NCBI GenBank assembly: GCA_003344405.1
Contig: NOWV01000032.1
Span: 496,001-560,000, forward strand
Reading direction: 5' to 3'
From: Trichoplax sp. H2
Lineage: Eukaryota > Placozoa > Uniplacotomia > Trichoplacea
DNA length: 64,000 bases
The stretch's first letter is position 1, and each line of letters begins with the position of its first letter. The notes under the pieces are model-generated. The model saw only the letters and a list, made by a program, of their open reading frames with translations, made no database searches and was not told where the DNA came from. The position numbers were made by a program, and so were the translations under genes. Positions 1 through 12,091 of the stretch are shown piece after piece.

Positions 1-732
1 AACCTTCGGAGGTAGGGCAAGCCACTATTTTTACAGATAGATCAAGATCCCTGCAAAAGGACGCCCACTTAGAGGCACTTTTCATGCAATCTGACTAAAA
101 AGTAGCAAGAGTAAACGCTCACATTATATTATTGCTATACTATGAATTTGAAATCAAACATGGTAAGGTAGCATCATTAATTATTACAGCAATATGATAC
201 CACTTAAGTTATACCGTACACTTTTATTATCAACGAAAAGGATTAATGCTTGAAAAACTTTTGTAAGATTTGATTCTTGAAATATCGTAGGGTCTGACTG
301 AGTTGTCCATTGCACACCAACAGACGCTGAATAGTACTTCGTCTTTAACTGCCACAGATATTGCTCCGTAGGATGAGCATTACCAATAGCCTCGAAGCTC
401 CACCGGTGCTCAAAGAAATCTAATCGTTTATATATTTACAGTTAATATTAATAATAATATTCGTTGCATTTCAACGGCACTTACAGTGCAATATCTGATC
501 ACACTGTTACAGAGTACTGTGCAGTTTACGGAGGTGAGATGTGATTACTTTTAAATTAAATGAGTCACATCTATAGAGTCTTAACTCTATGGCCACATCA
601 CTTCATGTAGTGCATAAGTAAGGGTCTACTGTGCGGCTATAAATAAATTTTATTTCACTGTACTGTGCCAAGGGCCTCTAAGAAGTTCCTGGTTTTACTG
701 CAGATCAAAGTGATCAGCAAGATGCAAAAGAG
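1..732 (-). CDS. AAGAB: AAGAB-like (alpha/gamma-adaptin-binding p34), partial
   Basis: Three minus-strand exons read as an AAGAB/p34-type protein, a cytosolic factor that assists assembly of AP-1/AP-2 clathrin adaptors. Exons in gene order are 732-664, 408-215 and 50-1, running off the left edge. Visible signatures are a hydrophobic strand followed by LEALGT, then LKTKYYSASV (matching the DNKYYSAD stretch of vertebrate p34), then VFQALILFVD, then VKIVACPTSEG. Splice phases agree: ACA|GTACAG joins phase 0 to CAC, and CG|GTATAAC joins G|GAT. The acceptor at 409-410 is a choice between two AGs; the one used keeps the frame. The start codon and first exon were not found; they should lie at about 740-1000. 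The 3' half of the gene is outside the window. Identity rests on short motifs, so an unrelated Rossmann-like protein is still possible. Confidence 0.55.
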
Positions 733-1045
733 CTAAGGTTGTCCTTGCAATACGGTAGTGTTTGTCATTTATTACTATCGTAAATTAATAATTACTGTAA
801 TATGAAACGTGTTTCACCTTTAAATATATTTTCTCGGGTATATGAGTCAGACAACGAAATCAGCAGAACGTTATTCACCGTATCCATTAAGGAGGCAAAG
901 TTGAAAGTGCTTGTTCATCTACCAAAACAATACCACCGCTATGACTGCAATTTTTAACTGTGTGTTCATGATATGTAGAAATGATACGAATACACCAGGT
1001 CTTCCCTAGGGTCTCTGGCTCTCAGCTAAAGCTTTCACATGTGAA

Positions 1046-1712
1046 TGTACTGTACTGTACAGTACTGTACAGTTCAGGGACTTCTTCTTATTTTTTACCA
1101 AGGTAAAGTGCAGTAAAGTGTACAGTACACTCTTGTGTAAGGTCTTACAGCACTGCTGTAGTGTGCACTACTGTGCAGTGTACACTAGTGTCCACTGTCC
1201 GTGCACCAGTGAAATTATTATGGCTTCCGCCTAATTATAGATTTATATGCCATGATTAAATCGCTCTAGGTGAGTTTTAAGACAGCCAAACTAATTGCTT
1301 TTTTTTTTTTGGGGGGGGGAGGATTTGGCCATATTAAGGTCTTAAATGTTAAATTTATTATTTCTATTTTTTTTTAGGGTGCTTTTTCATTTTGTGACCG
1401 CCGATTTCCAGGATTGGCCGTTTCGATGCGATCTACAGTACGCGTGCACTGTAGTGACTGTACAGTACAGTACCATTGACAATCTGAACTACAGTACACA
1501 GTACTGTACTGTACAATACAGTACTGTACAGTACAACTGCTGCGGTTACAGTACTGTACTGTACAGTACAGTACAATGTGAGTCAAACATTTTTACGCAC
1601 GAGTTATACTGTACAGTACAGTACAGTACAGTACTGTACAGTACTACAGTACAATGTCTGTACACAGTACAGTGTACAGTATGTAGCATCGTTATATTGT
1701 ATTGTACGATAC
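1046..1712. repeat. GTAC palindrome array 1 (AAGAB/RPS18 head-to-head gap)
   Basis: Dense copies of TGTAC/GTACA blocks joined as GTACTGTACTGTAC and GTACAGTACTGTAC, in two clusters (about 1046-1200 and 1436-1712). Many stretches are their own reverse complement. They translate in every frame into STVQY/YCTV repeats, which explains the spurious long ORFs here. The array lies between the 5' ends of two divergent genes. Confidence 0.9.
1299..1319. repeat. T12-G9 homopolymer junction
   Basis: Twelve T are followed directly by nine G. It lies in the noncoding gap upstream of RPS18. It could be real or a sequencing or assembly slip. Confidence 0.8.
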
Positions 1713-1788
1713 AGTTATTAGCGTTGGGTAGGAGATGAACTGGTCCTTTGGCTCTGGCTCGTGCATCTCGGTTTGACTGGGAAGAAAA

Positions 1789-3466
1789 ATGGTGCGTAGT
1801 GGTGAACACATATTAACATAGCAATTAGTCAAATATCTTTGCCATCGTAAGAAAGAATTTCGATTAATCACCGTAAAAGATGTAATTAGGATGGTTTCTA
1901 CTTGAAATAGCTATTTTTTATATACTCCGTCAAGATACTTAATTCAGCGATAAAGTCAATGAGAGCATTTCTTCATGGATTTTGTGTTATGCTGGAGATT
2001 AATTTTTATTAAATTTAACTATTCTTTGCCCTTCTCGATCCAGCAAAGTATGCTTGGATCCAGGCTTACTAAATATTGAATTATACGTATTGCACGTCAA
2101 TGCATGTACTAAAGGTTTTTTAAATCCGTTTAATTAAAAGATGTGTTCATGAGGCGAAATGTGATGGCTTTTTGCTAGATTTTTTTTTATTATTGCTGTT
2201 TCATTTAACTAAGTAAACGATTATCCACCCCTTGATAAAATATTCGATACTGTATGAAGTAGAATATATTCTGTATGCTCACTTATAGTACAGCCTTCCA
2301 TTGCGAATGCGATATTAGGTCATGTTGTACAACTGTGGAACTAAAGCTCTGTATTGTTGAATAGGGTTCGCTAGTGCTTCCTGAGAAATTTCAACATATT
2401 TTACGTGTCATGGGCACGAACATCGATGGAAGGGTGAAAATAATGTTTGCCCTAACCGCAATTAAGGTTTGCACTTTATGACTTGTTGGAATATGAGGCT
2501 AAACTATTTCTGCTGTATTCATCAAGTTATTCATTCGTTGTAAACTATCTAAATATTGTTATTATACGTTGATTACCATAATTCAAAGTAACAACTTTGA
2601 TTGTGGTTAATACGGATAAAATTTGAAATGGGTCTAATATTAATTCATTTCGAATGCTATCGTAATTTTTACGGTAATCTTCGCTATACACTAGGGCTGC
2701 GGTCGTAGATTTGCCAATATTGTTTGTAAGAAGGCTGGTGTTGATATCGATAAGCGCGCTGGTGAACTAACTGAAGACGAAGTAAGATCTATAAAGATTA
2801 ACGTTTTACTTAATTTCGCAGTTAAGAAATAAAATCTGCACGTTAGTCATTATTTTGTTTCGGTCTGATGCTGGTACTGTTTATTAAGGCTATGGTAGCA
2901 TAAACGTGTAATTTTAGTAGGAACATGCAGATAATCTCACAACGTATTATTACTAGCACGGCTACCAACAAAAAATAAAGATAAATCTTAAAATCTGTCA
3001 CTCTTAGTTCTTGTAATCTAGATTCTTTTTAACTACAGATCGACAAAGTTATAACTATTATGCAAAATCCACGCCAATACAAGATTCCAGATTGGTTTTT
3101 GAATAGACAGAAAGATATAAAGGATGGTAAATTTTCTCAGGTAAGATATATAAATTCTGTAATTCTCCTATCCATAAAGTTTTTTTATCTAATGACATGA
3201 TAACGGTCAGGTCTTGTCGAACAATCTGGAAACTAAACTCCGTGAAGATCTGGAACGCCTGAAAAAAGTAAGAGCGCATCGTGGTATTCGCCATTATTGG
3301 GGGTAAGCTTCATGATGTGGAAAATAGTACGTAGAGTAATTCAAGATCTGTAAAATAGATTTTAATGATTGGATTTTACAATTTAATTAGCTTAAGGGTA
3401 CGCGGCCAACATACGAAGACTACAGGACGCAAAGGACGCACTGTCGGGGTAGCAAAGAAGAAGTAA
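1789..3466 (+). CDS. RPS18: 40S ribosomal protein S18 (uS13)
   Basis: Cytosolic small-subunit protein of the 40S head (uS13 family), contacting the 60S subunit and the P-site tRNA region. Exons: 1789-1791, 2365-2466, 2695-2781, 3039-3140, 3211-3302, 3391-3466, giving about 153 residues against 152 in human. Clear signatures in order are [69 protein letters not shown], then [17 protein letters not shown] and a lysine tail. Exons 2-6 are firm. Exon 1 is the weak point: exon 2 begins in phase 0 with GGT TCG, so it needs an exon ending in ATG, and the ATG|GTGCGT at 1789 is the best candidate. The gene is head-to-head with the AAGAB-like gene and tail-to-tail with WDR46, 479 bp away. Confidence 0.95.
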
Positions 3467-3945
3467 TGTAGAGGATGTCTGAGTCTGTAAATTTTAATCA
3501 ATAAAAACTGCTTATAGGCAACGCGAAGGTGTTATCTTAATAAATTTAGTCCTTGTTTGGATGTATATTATCTGAATGAATCACTGATACACGAGATCTC
3601 GGGTTGCCGTGAGAACTCTAGGATGGGTACATTGTATAATCATGGGTAGCCTTAACAGGACAGCAGTTTTATGAACTTTGAAAGATTACGCTAAACTCGA
3701 TATGACGCATATTAAGCTAAAATATCAGATTTAAATACTGTACTGTTGGGCTAAACTAGTAACTACTCCTTTATCCCGTACATGCTTTTTAGCAGCAATG
3801 GCTACTTGTTACACGAACAAAACTTTACTGCTACTATATATGGTCTTTAACTACAATACAGAGGAATTTGGCAAGAGTGCATATTTATCATTTGTAAAAT
3901 TTTATTTGATGCAAAAACATTTTCAACCGCTGAGTTTCGTCCGTC
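3467..3945. other. Tail-to-tail gap RPS18/WDR46
   Basis: 479 bp between two converging stop codons. It must hold both 3' UTRs. One AATAAA lies at about 3500 for RPS18. Only one short GTACTGT-like run (about 3738) is present and no array. Confidence 0.6.
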
Positions 3946-6707
3946 TTATTTCATAGCAGCTGCACCTTTCTTAAGAGGACGCTTCGTTTTTGATCTGTGT
4001 TTCCGTAGCTTGAATTTTACATCGAATTTTTCCCTCGCCTATCGTATTTGAGAGAACATAAATACGAGTATTATTTAAATTGGTGGGGTAAAGTGCTGGT
4101 AGTTGAACAATAAATTTTTATATATATACACTCTAAACTTCATTCAATGATAGAGGTACAAAATGATGTTACCGGTTTATCAACCGAGATTTCTTTTTTC
4201 GGCCTAAGAATAGATTTTGGATTAAGGGTTATTAGCTCCGGTTGAATCTGTAAAGGTGGTAAAAGTTGGCAACTTAAAGATTCTCATTAACTATATATTT
4301 ATTACTAGACATACAGTACATACTCTAAGGAGAAATTTTATACTGTAAACCAATTACAAAATAACTGTAAGTACAACCTTTTCAAGCAAGAGCTTTACTT
4401 CTGTTTCTTGTCTTTGCTTTCTGGTTTGAAAAGGGTTTGCGGCAAGGGCGTCAAAATTGGGCTCACCAGATCCTGCAGCACAATTACTATTTAAGTAAGT
4501 GTAGCTAAGATGCATTATACGAGTACGTATAATTATAGATAAGGAACACTGCTCAAGAGATCAAGTGTAAGCATTTACAAACCCGGGATAATAAAGCTAT
4601 TGATGCCTTGATTATGTCCTATACCCAATATATCTTCATAAGGACAAAATTTAAGACATTCAATTTCGGTTGACGGTATTGATTCCGACATGAACAGTGA
4701 TTCTTGTTGTCCGATAAAGGCGTCTTTCCTGATCTGGTGATGAAAGTATTTTGCTTATAATCCATGTTGAATAAAACCCATTAAAATTTTCAAGTGCATA
4801 TTAAATACTTGAATATTCGAACCAAAGCCAGTAGCAAGTAAGTCTCTATCGCTAATAGCCAAAGCAGAAATAGGTTTAGGATTATAAAACACATGTAAAG
4901 CTTTGTAGACACGAAGGTCCCAAATTTTTATTTGCCCATCCAAACCAGACGTAGCCATATATCTATGTATGAATTTCAGGTGTATTTAATGATAACGGTC
5001 ATTAGTAACTATATTGTACGAATCATAGCTCAAATGTCGTTAACGAGTTCTAGGGACTATTTATTCTACCTTCCGTTACTATTAACAGCTACGGCGCAAA
5101 TAGGGCTTTTGTGACATAATAATTTTGCGACTGGATCAGATATAGATGGCTTCCAGAGTGTTACTGTTCCTACGTGTAATCAATAGAATACTATTCATAG
5201 CTTGTATTACAGGTTAGCATGATCGATCTTGAAGGTGACAGTCAACGTACGTATACTAAGGTATTTCTTACATGATTTTAGCAAAAGTTCAGTGTTAGTT
5301 ACTTTAAATATAGTATAAATTTCATAGACCGGTTAAATGAAACTTGCAAATTTTAATAAAAACCATAAATTTAATACCGTTTTGGTGTCCTAAGTTGATT
5401 ATACCGCTATGAGGATTTTGGCACATACAGCTACAGCTCCCTAGTTTAGTACGATGTGAAGCAACCAGTTTCCCAGTGCTCGTATCTTGATAGGATAAAG
5501 TACCATTTCTGCTCTATAATAAGTTATAATCATCAAAGCGCGCGTTAGCGAACGAATTATAATAAACATACTGTATTGTATAATCCGGAATAATTTTTTA
5601 AAAATTTCTGACGTTTTAAACTTACAATTGATACTAGCAAGAAATGATATGGCAAAAATTCGAGTTTGTGTATGTAGAGAAGACTTTTTAAGCGATGAAT
5701 TTCGAGCCCATTATTATCGTAAATATGTACGTATTTCTTCTGTGCAACAGCGAACATCGTCTCGTTATGTAGCCATCTTTTGATAGCGAAATTGATTTCA
5801 AAAGATAAAGATAAGCAAGATAAAATTAATAGATAAAAAAAAATAAGCCTAGCTTTTTGATACCCCTAATCTTTTTCACTAATATTATTTACGCTGCATA
5901 CTTAATATCTCGTGTTTCTTCTTGCGTATGAAATTCGGTAACTATATTTTTCGTATACCAGTCTAATATCGCTTGATGACCTTTTCTACCTCCTAGTAAT
6001 AAAAATCTGACCATAGCAGATAGATTTATACATTATTAAAAGAGAAAGAACCGTATTATTGTTATAGGACCTCCAGTGGCACTTTTCATTTAATCTACAG
6101 TTAATCATCGTGGTGTCTATGGGGCGTTATAAGCGTGCATATGCAACCATACAACGTAACTGTAAATTTAATATCATAATAATTTCACACCTTACCTTCC
6201 ATTCCTATCGTATTCCAAACGATATGGGCCATGGCTTAATTGAAGAGAAAAACTCTAGAGTTAAAAGTAGGAAAGAATACAGTAAACTACGAAATTAGTA
6301 TTTACGGTCATGAAGTAGAAATACAAGTTATTGAGCTCAGCAGAATCTCTACCTTTGCTCGATTAGCCACATCAATTTCCCGAACGATTCTGGATTGCTT
6401 AAATTTGCAGCTCTCCCTAGGACCTTTAGCTTCTAAATAACTGGTAATAAAAATTATACGTACTTTCACGTATGTGTAAAGGATTACAGCAAGCGAATAA
6501 TTACCGTACAATAAAATTCCTTGTTCTAAGGATTCTACCATGCAATTTACTGCAACGTTTGTAACTATTTACGTACGCCCATTTAAGTCGACTACATTCT
6601 GTAACTTTGGAAGAGTACGTTATTCTATGGTTTACGAATACGTATTTAATTATACCCTGCTTCTTCCGATAGTAATAGATCGAGCTTTGTCTCGGACTTC
6701 CGTCCAT
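3946..6707 (-). CDS. WDR46: WDR46/UTP7 WD40 protein of the small-subunit processome
   Basis: Nucleolar WD40 scaffold (yeast Utp7, human WDR46/BING4) needed for 18S rRNA processing. Fourteen exons in gene order: 6707-6656, 6598-6577, 6549-6505, 6440-6353, 6254-6196, 6006-5902, 5776-5626, 5513-5378, 5169-5070, 4962-4809, 4733-4583, 4472-4378, 4247-4173, 4038-3946. Phases agree throughout and sum to 441 codons plus stop. Key stretches are [43 protein letters not shown], the [11 protein letters not shown] repeat, [29 protein letters not shown] and [13 protein letters not shown], all diagnostic of the family. The C-terminus is a short lysine/arginine tail. Exon 2 is a 22-bp micro-exon. The N-terminal exons are less conserved but phase-consistent. 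The gene is divergent from SPCS2, start codons 620 bp apart. Confidence 0.93.
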
Positions 6708-6994
6708 TTTCACAATCGCTATTGATGGAATTTCTTGGCTGATACATATGCTCTTAACTGGGTTTGTTAACCTGAAGTATGTGTATTCAAAAACAAAAAC
6801 AATTATGGGGCAAGTGATCATCTTAATCTTAAGTGTACTACTAATAACACTTCACTGTTGCGACTTACTATACGACTCGTATGTTAACTACATGGCAATG
6901 GTTGTAATATGTAAAGTAAAATTAAAATTTTTAATTTTAATTTACCGATTTTTATTTTAGGACTTGATAATTTTATCCTTAGAAGATGGCTTCA

Positions 6995-7266
6995 GGTACT
7001 GTATGTACAGTACAGTACTGTATATAGAATTTGATTCGATTTACTGTACAATAGAACACAGTACAGTACCAACTTTATGGTACAGTACTGTACATAATCA
7101 ACGATAGGATTGTACCGTACAGTACAGTACAGTACTGTACTGTATGGAGCACTGCTTTGTACTGTACTTACAGTACTGTACACTAATAAATAAATAAAAA
7201 ATACTATACAGTAATCGACCAATTTCCTCGCTCAACTTACTGTATGCTGTACAGTACTTCGCGTAC
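6995..7266. repeat. GTAC palindrome array 2 (WDR46/SPCS2 head-to-head gap)
   Basis: About ten runs of GTACAGTAC/GTACTGTAC in 270 bp between the two start codons (6707 and 7328). Some runs are continuous for over 15 bases. This is nearly the whole shared upstream region. Confidence 0.9.
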
Positions 7267-7327
7267 TATCTTTAATTTTTCACAGTCAATAAAATCTTGC
7301 AGTTCTCTCAACTCTGTTGTATTCACC

Positions 7328-9022
7328 ATGGCTCCCGCACAGGTTCTATGCAATTTGCGATCTGCTGTTGTAAAGTGTTGTATTTAGTCAAACGATGCAA
7401 TTTCTGAATTATTCTTTGTCAACGCTGCTGAGAGCTAATCAGAGTCAAATTTCTTTCTTATAGTAGTCCCTGATCTAATTCTATTCTTTTGACTATATTG
7501 TATCTTCTATACATTTCTAGGAGGATTCATCGAAGATCGTAAAGACTAACAAGTGGAATCAATCCAGAGTTAAAACTTCTATTGACGATGCTATACGAAC
7601 GGTAAATGTGCAGAGTGACTTGTTTTTAACTCCTGATCTCGCTTGTGTGGTATCAGTTCACCTTCTGCATCGTAGTGTTCTTCATCCATTCCCGAATGTA
7701 ACTATACTACTGTACTCTATAATGTACTATTGGAGAATTTAATCAAAATAGTTAATACATTAATAGTCTTATCACGCTTTGCATACAATAATTATACAAT
7801 TATGCATGCATGGTATCAACTAGGCATAACTGAGTTACGACCGTCTCTCTTTCTAACTACCGCACACTTTGCTGACGTCGGGAGGACACTTTCAGCCAAG
7901 CACAGTATATGCGCGTATATGAAAATGAGTATAAGTTAACAAGATGATTGTGTCTGATGTAACTACAGTAAAAGGCAATAATTTATATCATTCACTATGA
8001 AGCTTGTACGGTAAACATTGCGTATAAATGTAACTATTGAACTAGTTAGTTATTTACTGCCTGTAACAAATATTCTGATAATACGAGCCGTATTTCATCA
8101 TTAGGTGTGTGATTCTTGGAATTATCTGTTCATACCTGACCACACTATTGCGTCATATTATTTCAGGTAGTTATAGACCGTATGGGATTACAAGAAAATT
8201 ACAAGTTTTTGGATATACGTTTATATATTTGCTTAATGGCATGTGTTATCGCTGGTATTGCTACTTCTTACGATTACTTGAATCCTTTCCCTAAATCGAA
8301 AATGGTTCTTATTGTATGCTGTTTACTGTATCTTGATTCTTGATGCCACGGCTGCTAAATCTAGCAGACTGTAATGCTACTGATGACAGTCATGATTCGA
8401 ATTTAAATCTGGTTAAGCATTTTATAATATGCAGTGATAAAGCTGTTGCGATAGAATAACCCATAGATATACGTGCTACACTTAAGATGATAATTAATTA
8501 CGATGAGTATTAGAACTTTTTCTTTAATTGCCATCTCGAAGCTATTTCGTCTGTGTATCTATCCTGACGTGGTTTATGACATATGTAGAAAAACAAGTTT
8601 TCCTTAATGCCATTGGTAAAGATGCTGCTGGCATTGTAAGCTAATCGAAACTTAGAATCTCTTACCTTATTCTGACGTCAGAAAGCTGATATAAACAATT
8701 TTATATTATTTGTATTCACAGGATCCTGACAGTTACTGGCAGTTCAGTTCCAGCATGGAAAAAAACGACAAAAATTATAAACTTACAATAATACTGTATA
8801 ATGGGAAAAACAATTGTAATATTGAAAGCTCGCTGATCAAGTAAATATAGCCTGTATAGACATCTTTCAAGTCTTGTTACTACACTAAGGCCAAAATTTT
8901 TACAAAATCTTAGATCTGTCGAAGATTGGATTGACGAAAATGACTTCGTCTTAATAGATGAAATTGAAAAGGTAATAAAGAGAAACATGGATAAGTCCAT
9001 GGCACCATCTAAGAAGGACTAA
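7328..9022 (+). CDS. SPCS2: Signal peptidase complex subunit 2
   Basis: ER membrane accessory subunit (SPC25) of the signal peptidase complex. It has two membrane spans and no catalytic residues of its own. Exons: 7328-7369, 7521-7601, 8167-8327, 8542-8635, 8722-8840, 8914-9022, giving 201 residues with consistent phases (human 226). Visible features are KTNKWNQSRVKTSIDDAI (matching the KIDKWDGSAVKNSLDD region), ENYKFLDIRLYICLMA leading into transmembrane span 1, DYLNPFPKSK between spans (human DYMHPFPESKP), a second hydrophobic span VLIVCCLLYFVCVSILTW, then DPDSYWQFSSSM (human DDIWQLSSSL) and an acidic/basic tail ending in SKKD. The N-terminal extension is short. Exon 1 is set by the GCT GTT|GTAAAG donor; GCT|GTTGTA is the alternative. 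Confidence 0.93.
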
Positions 9023-10267
9023 GCATTAGTGTTAATTAAACTGACTAGTATAAGTAATTTCGATGAAAGCTGTAGTCCGCAGCTTCCTATGGCTTGACTA
9101 TTTTGGAATTGAATGAGACTACATACGTGTAAGAATATATTGAATTATAATACTATATCAGCGCTTGAAAATTGTGCCAAGAATTTTATTGCTTTCGGGA
9201 GGTATAAATAAAGTTATGATTTGAATATTCAATACTTTCGGTTAAATATTTTGTGAAAGTTCTTATAGAAACTATCCAGAGTAAACGATGTATTGAAAAT
9301 TATTGTTTTATGAACTTTTAATTAGAGAGCTATAGAATGATTTACAACAATTCTCTAGTTACGATTGCATGGTAATTAATTGTTGAAATATTAGCTAGTA
9401 TGACATAATTGAGTATATTATAGTGTAAAAGGCAATTAGGTTAGAAGCCAAATATAACGGGAACTTTTAATTTGTAGGCTTTTGTTGCGAAGAAGCCGAC
9501 ATAGGGGATCTGTATAAGATTTTTGTAAAGTCTTCTTTAACTTTATCAAAAATTTTAAACTCTCTCCAGCGCGACATTGTACATTCCTGTAACCTTACTG
9601 TACTTTTAATTGCACTCTAAAATTATTTAGAAATCGCAATGAATTACTGATACTCTCATTACAGGGCTTCATTGTTTTAAGGTCTTATAAATCAATTCTA
9701 ACTGAAGGTGGAGATCATTAGATCAGTTGAGCACACGCAAGTAGTCCCAATTTCAATTTTTAAACGTTGCCTTAATCTAAGTACGATCATATAATAATGA
9801 TTATAGTTAATTACAAGTATGAATCATCGTTACATATGAAACTTACATAACACATTATAGCGTGCCTATAACAGCAGATTTATTTGTACTACTCGCTTTA
9901 TGAGGTAATCAGCGGGCTACCTTGTTAAGTAAGGTGTACTAAAAGAATTAATATACAAATATTTCATAGAGCAGTGCCCAATAGTATACAACTAGGCAAT
10001 GTATCCGACTTTACACGCGTTTTGACAGATTAACGATCACTACGTAACTGTTGAATAAAGGTAGCCTTATCTTCGTTGTTGCATTCTATTGTCGCTAACA
10101 AGCACGCAATGTATCCACATCTATCTTTTTGGGCAGTTTTTATATTATATAGTGCGTAAGTTAATTGAAGTTAAGATTAGCTTATTTATACAGTACATTG
10201 AAGGTAAAGATATACTAAGAAAAATAAAAATACAGAGCTGATTTTAAAATATACGCTGTAAGAAACC
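9023..10267. other. Tail-to-tail gap SPCS2/unknown gene
   Basis: AT-rich stretch. The only coding-like segment I could see is the small minus-strand exon at 9467-9586. No GTAC array is present. Confidence 0.5.
9467..9586 (-). CDS. Possible terminal exon or microprotein (36-39 aa)
   Basis: A minus-strand open stretch with a good acceptor (TTACAG at its 5' side) reads 39 codons to a TAA, in phase 0. It contains an internal ATG that would give a 36-residue peptide beginning MSRWREFKIFDKVKEDF. Composition is amphipathic and basic. I do not recognise it. It may be an alternative last exon of the unidentified gene at 10.3-12.1 kb, a free microprotein, or chance. Confidence 0.25.
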   Translation of the reverse strand, partial: ECTMSRWREFKIFDKVKEDFTKILYRSPMSASSQQKPTN

Positions 10268-12091
10268 TTAGTAACTGCTAAAATGGTCTATCGATACATC
10301 TATTGATGACGATCGAATTGATGACGGTGGTACAGTAGGATCTTTAACAGAGTGTATTGCATACCGTTTATGCTGATTAGCAAAATTAACACCGTTATCG
10401 AATGAAACGATCACGGTGGTAGGATTTCTATGAGTAGTTAGGGTTTCAGATTTTCCTAATGTAAACTTTTGGCTTCTGGCTTTCGCTTTATTTTGGATAC
10501 TACATTCTTTATTGGGATTTTTGGTGGTGTCATTTAGTCGAATGTATATTTTCCTTCCGTTCTGCTTATGTAGCTGTGATTTCTTCCATTGTAAACTGTT
10601 CTCTGGAGGAACGAGACAGCCCTGTAGCGCCGATAAAGAAACACTATGTGGCATTTTTTTGCTGTGATCATTTCCGGTTAAACCTCTAAAATTTCAGTAG
10701 AAAAGTGAAGCCTTAGGTACATCTAGCTGATAATCCAGTCATTAATTATAAGCTCATTATGACCGTATACTAGGCTTTCCAAATACTGAAACAACTAATA
10801 TAATAGCAATAGCTGGGTAGCGAATACAGTAATATCCAAGGGTAAATATGTAAAACCAACGACGATGTGTGCTAACTTAGCTAAGAAATAAACTCACGAT
10901 TTCAGATAGTTCATTTGTGTACTATTTTTTTGTTCGATTTGTTGGGATTGATTAAATTTGTGATCGATTTTCGGTCCTATAATAGGCTAAAAACAGAAAT
11001 ACACATATTAAACACTATATGTAATAAATTTCAAATCCAAAGAAAACGCCAGCGAATAGTAATAGCTTTTGTTACAATTCATTGGGAGGCCAACGTTAAC
11101 AGACTATAAGAACTAGCAAATTACAGAAATATCTCACTTTATATACAACTGGCAAAATATCATGTACCATCTTACAAGTTACTATAGTTTCTAATTAATA
11201 CAGTAGAAGCTTCTACTAATGCTGTTATTCCATCTATTACCGTCTATCTTACCAAATGCAGCGTAGATAACAACTGATTACATCGTTTACATACTTTTAG
11301 TTGACAACACTAATATAATCATTATGATAGGTATGATATCTCTACTAATATAGGTTCTCCTATACTAACGTCAATAGTTATTTTGGTTAGTTAATCTCGC
11401 TAACGTTACACAATGACAATATACGTAGTATATAAGAAATTATATAGTGATAGTTTTAGTTCACTTATGGACATAAATTTAGTTGTCTCCTTACTTACCA
11501 GAAATTTCTGCGAAGGACGAAGATTTAGTGGTAGAATGTCATTTGTTAAGTCTTTTGGTATAACCTTATCATTACAACTAGCCAAGCAAGAGGATTGTAT
11601 GATATCAGAACTTAGATATTGTGCTCATGTCATTTCAAAACAAAAATCTTATAATAATTCGACATTTTAGAACAACATAAACTTACTTATTGAGGGACAA
11701 CTATAAGAAAATGAAGATGAGAAATATTAGTTTTTAGTATTAGAGGTTGTGTCGGATTATTCTATTAAATTTTTGTTATTGTTAACAGATAGAATCTGTT
11801 ACTTAAACTTTACAGACATGAAAATAGAAGCGAACAACACCTTTACTGCAGGTTGTTTAATCTTTGAAGGGCACCAAACAAAATACGGATAGTTTAAATC
11901 TTTATTAATGTCGTAAGAGTTGCTTTCAACATGATTGAGGTGAATCGCTGCTATTCTTTTCAGGGTTGACCTTTTGGATTGCTTACCTTCATGGCTATCT
12001 GTTATTTCCGCTCTATTTCTATGATACGGTATGCTGGCAGGGGAAACTGCTGGTGCTAGTTCATAACTACCTCTAAAATTGTCAAATGATC
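10268..12091 (-). CDS. Unidentified multi-exon gene (C-terminal part)
   Basis: Four minus-strand exons fit together by splice site and phase: 12091-11987, 11623-11499, 10986-10898, 10685-10268. Together they give about 244 residues ending in DVSIDHFSSY and a stop. The protein is hydrophilic and low in order: Ser, Asn, Lys and Gln rich, with stretches such as ELAPAVSPASIPYHRNRAE, LPLNLRPSQKFL, QWKKSQLHKQNGRKIYIRL and VIVSFDNGVNFANQ. I recognise no domain. Upstream exons must exist because exon 12091 begins mid-codon; one weak candidate is at about 13340-13440 (DEDDQEFHSIIGRSYRQ), not included. The gene lies head-to-head with tectonic. All four junctions use standard GT-AG, and the chance of four phase-matched exons in random sequence is low, so a real gene is likely. 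Confidence 0.6.

Noticed and set aside
1-50. Pantoate-beta-alanine ligase (VACPT motif)
   Set aside because: The preceding exon lacks the expected PanC motifs and instead carries the KYYSA and FQALILFVD stretches of p34/AAGAB.
1346-1809. Overlapping ORFs of 70-130 codons on both strands with STVQY/YCTV repeats (also at 6992-7222, 21813-22028, 25078-25311, 34082-34431)
   Set aside because: They are translations of the GTAC palindrome arrays, which stay open in several frames on both strands. Not genes.
3058-3294. 78-codon minus ORF
   Set aside because: Antisense of RPS18 exons 4-5.
8360-8460. Box C/D snoRNA in SPCS2 intron 3 (CTGATGA at about 8379)
   Set aside because: C-box-like sequence only; no D box at suitable distance and no terminal stem.
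11413-11670. 85-codon plus ORF
   Set aside because: Overlaps a phase-consistent minus exon (11623-11499) with GT-AG borders; the plus frame has no recognisable features.
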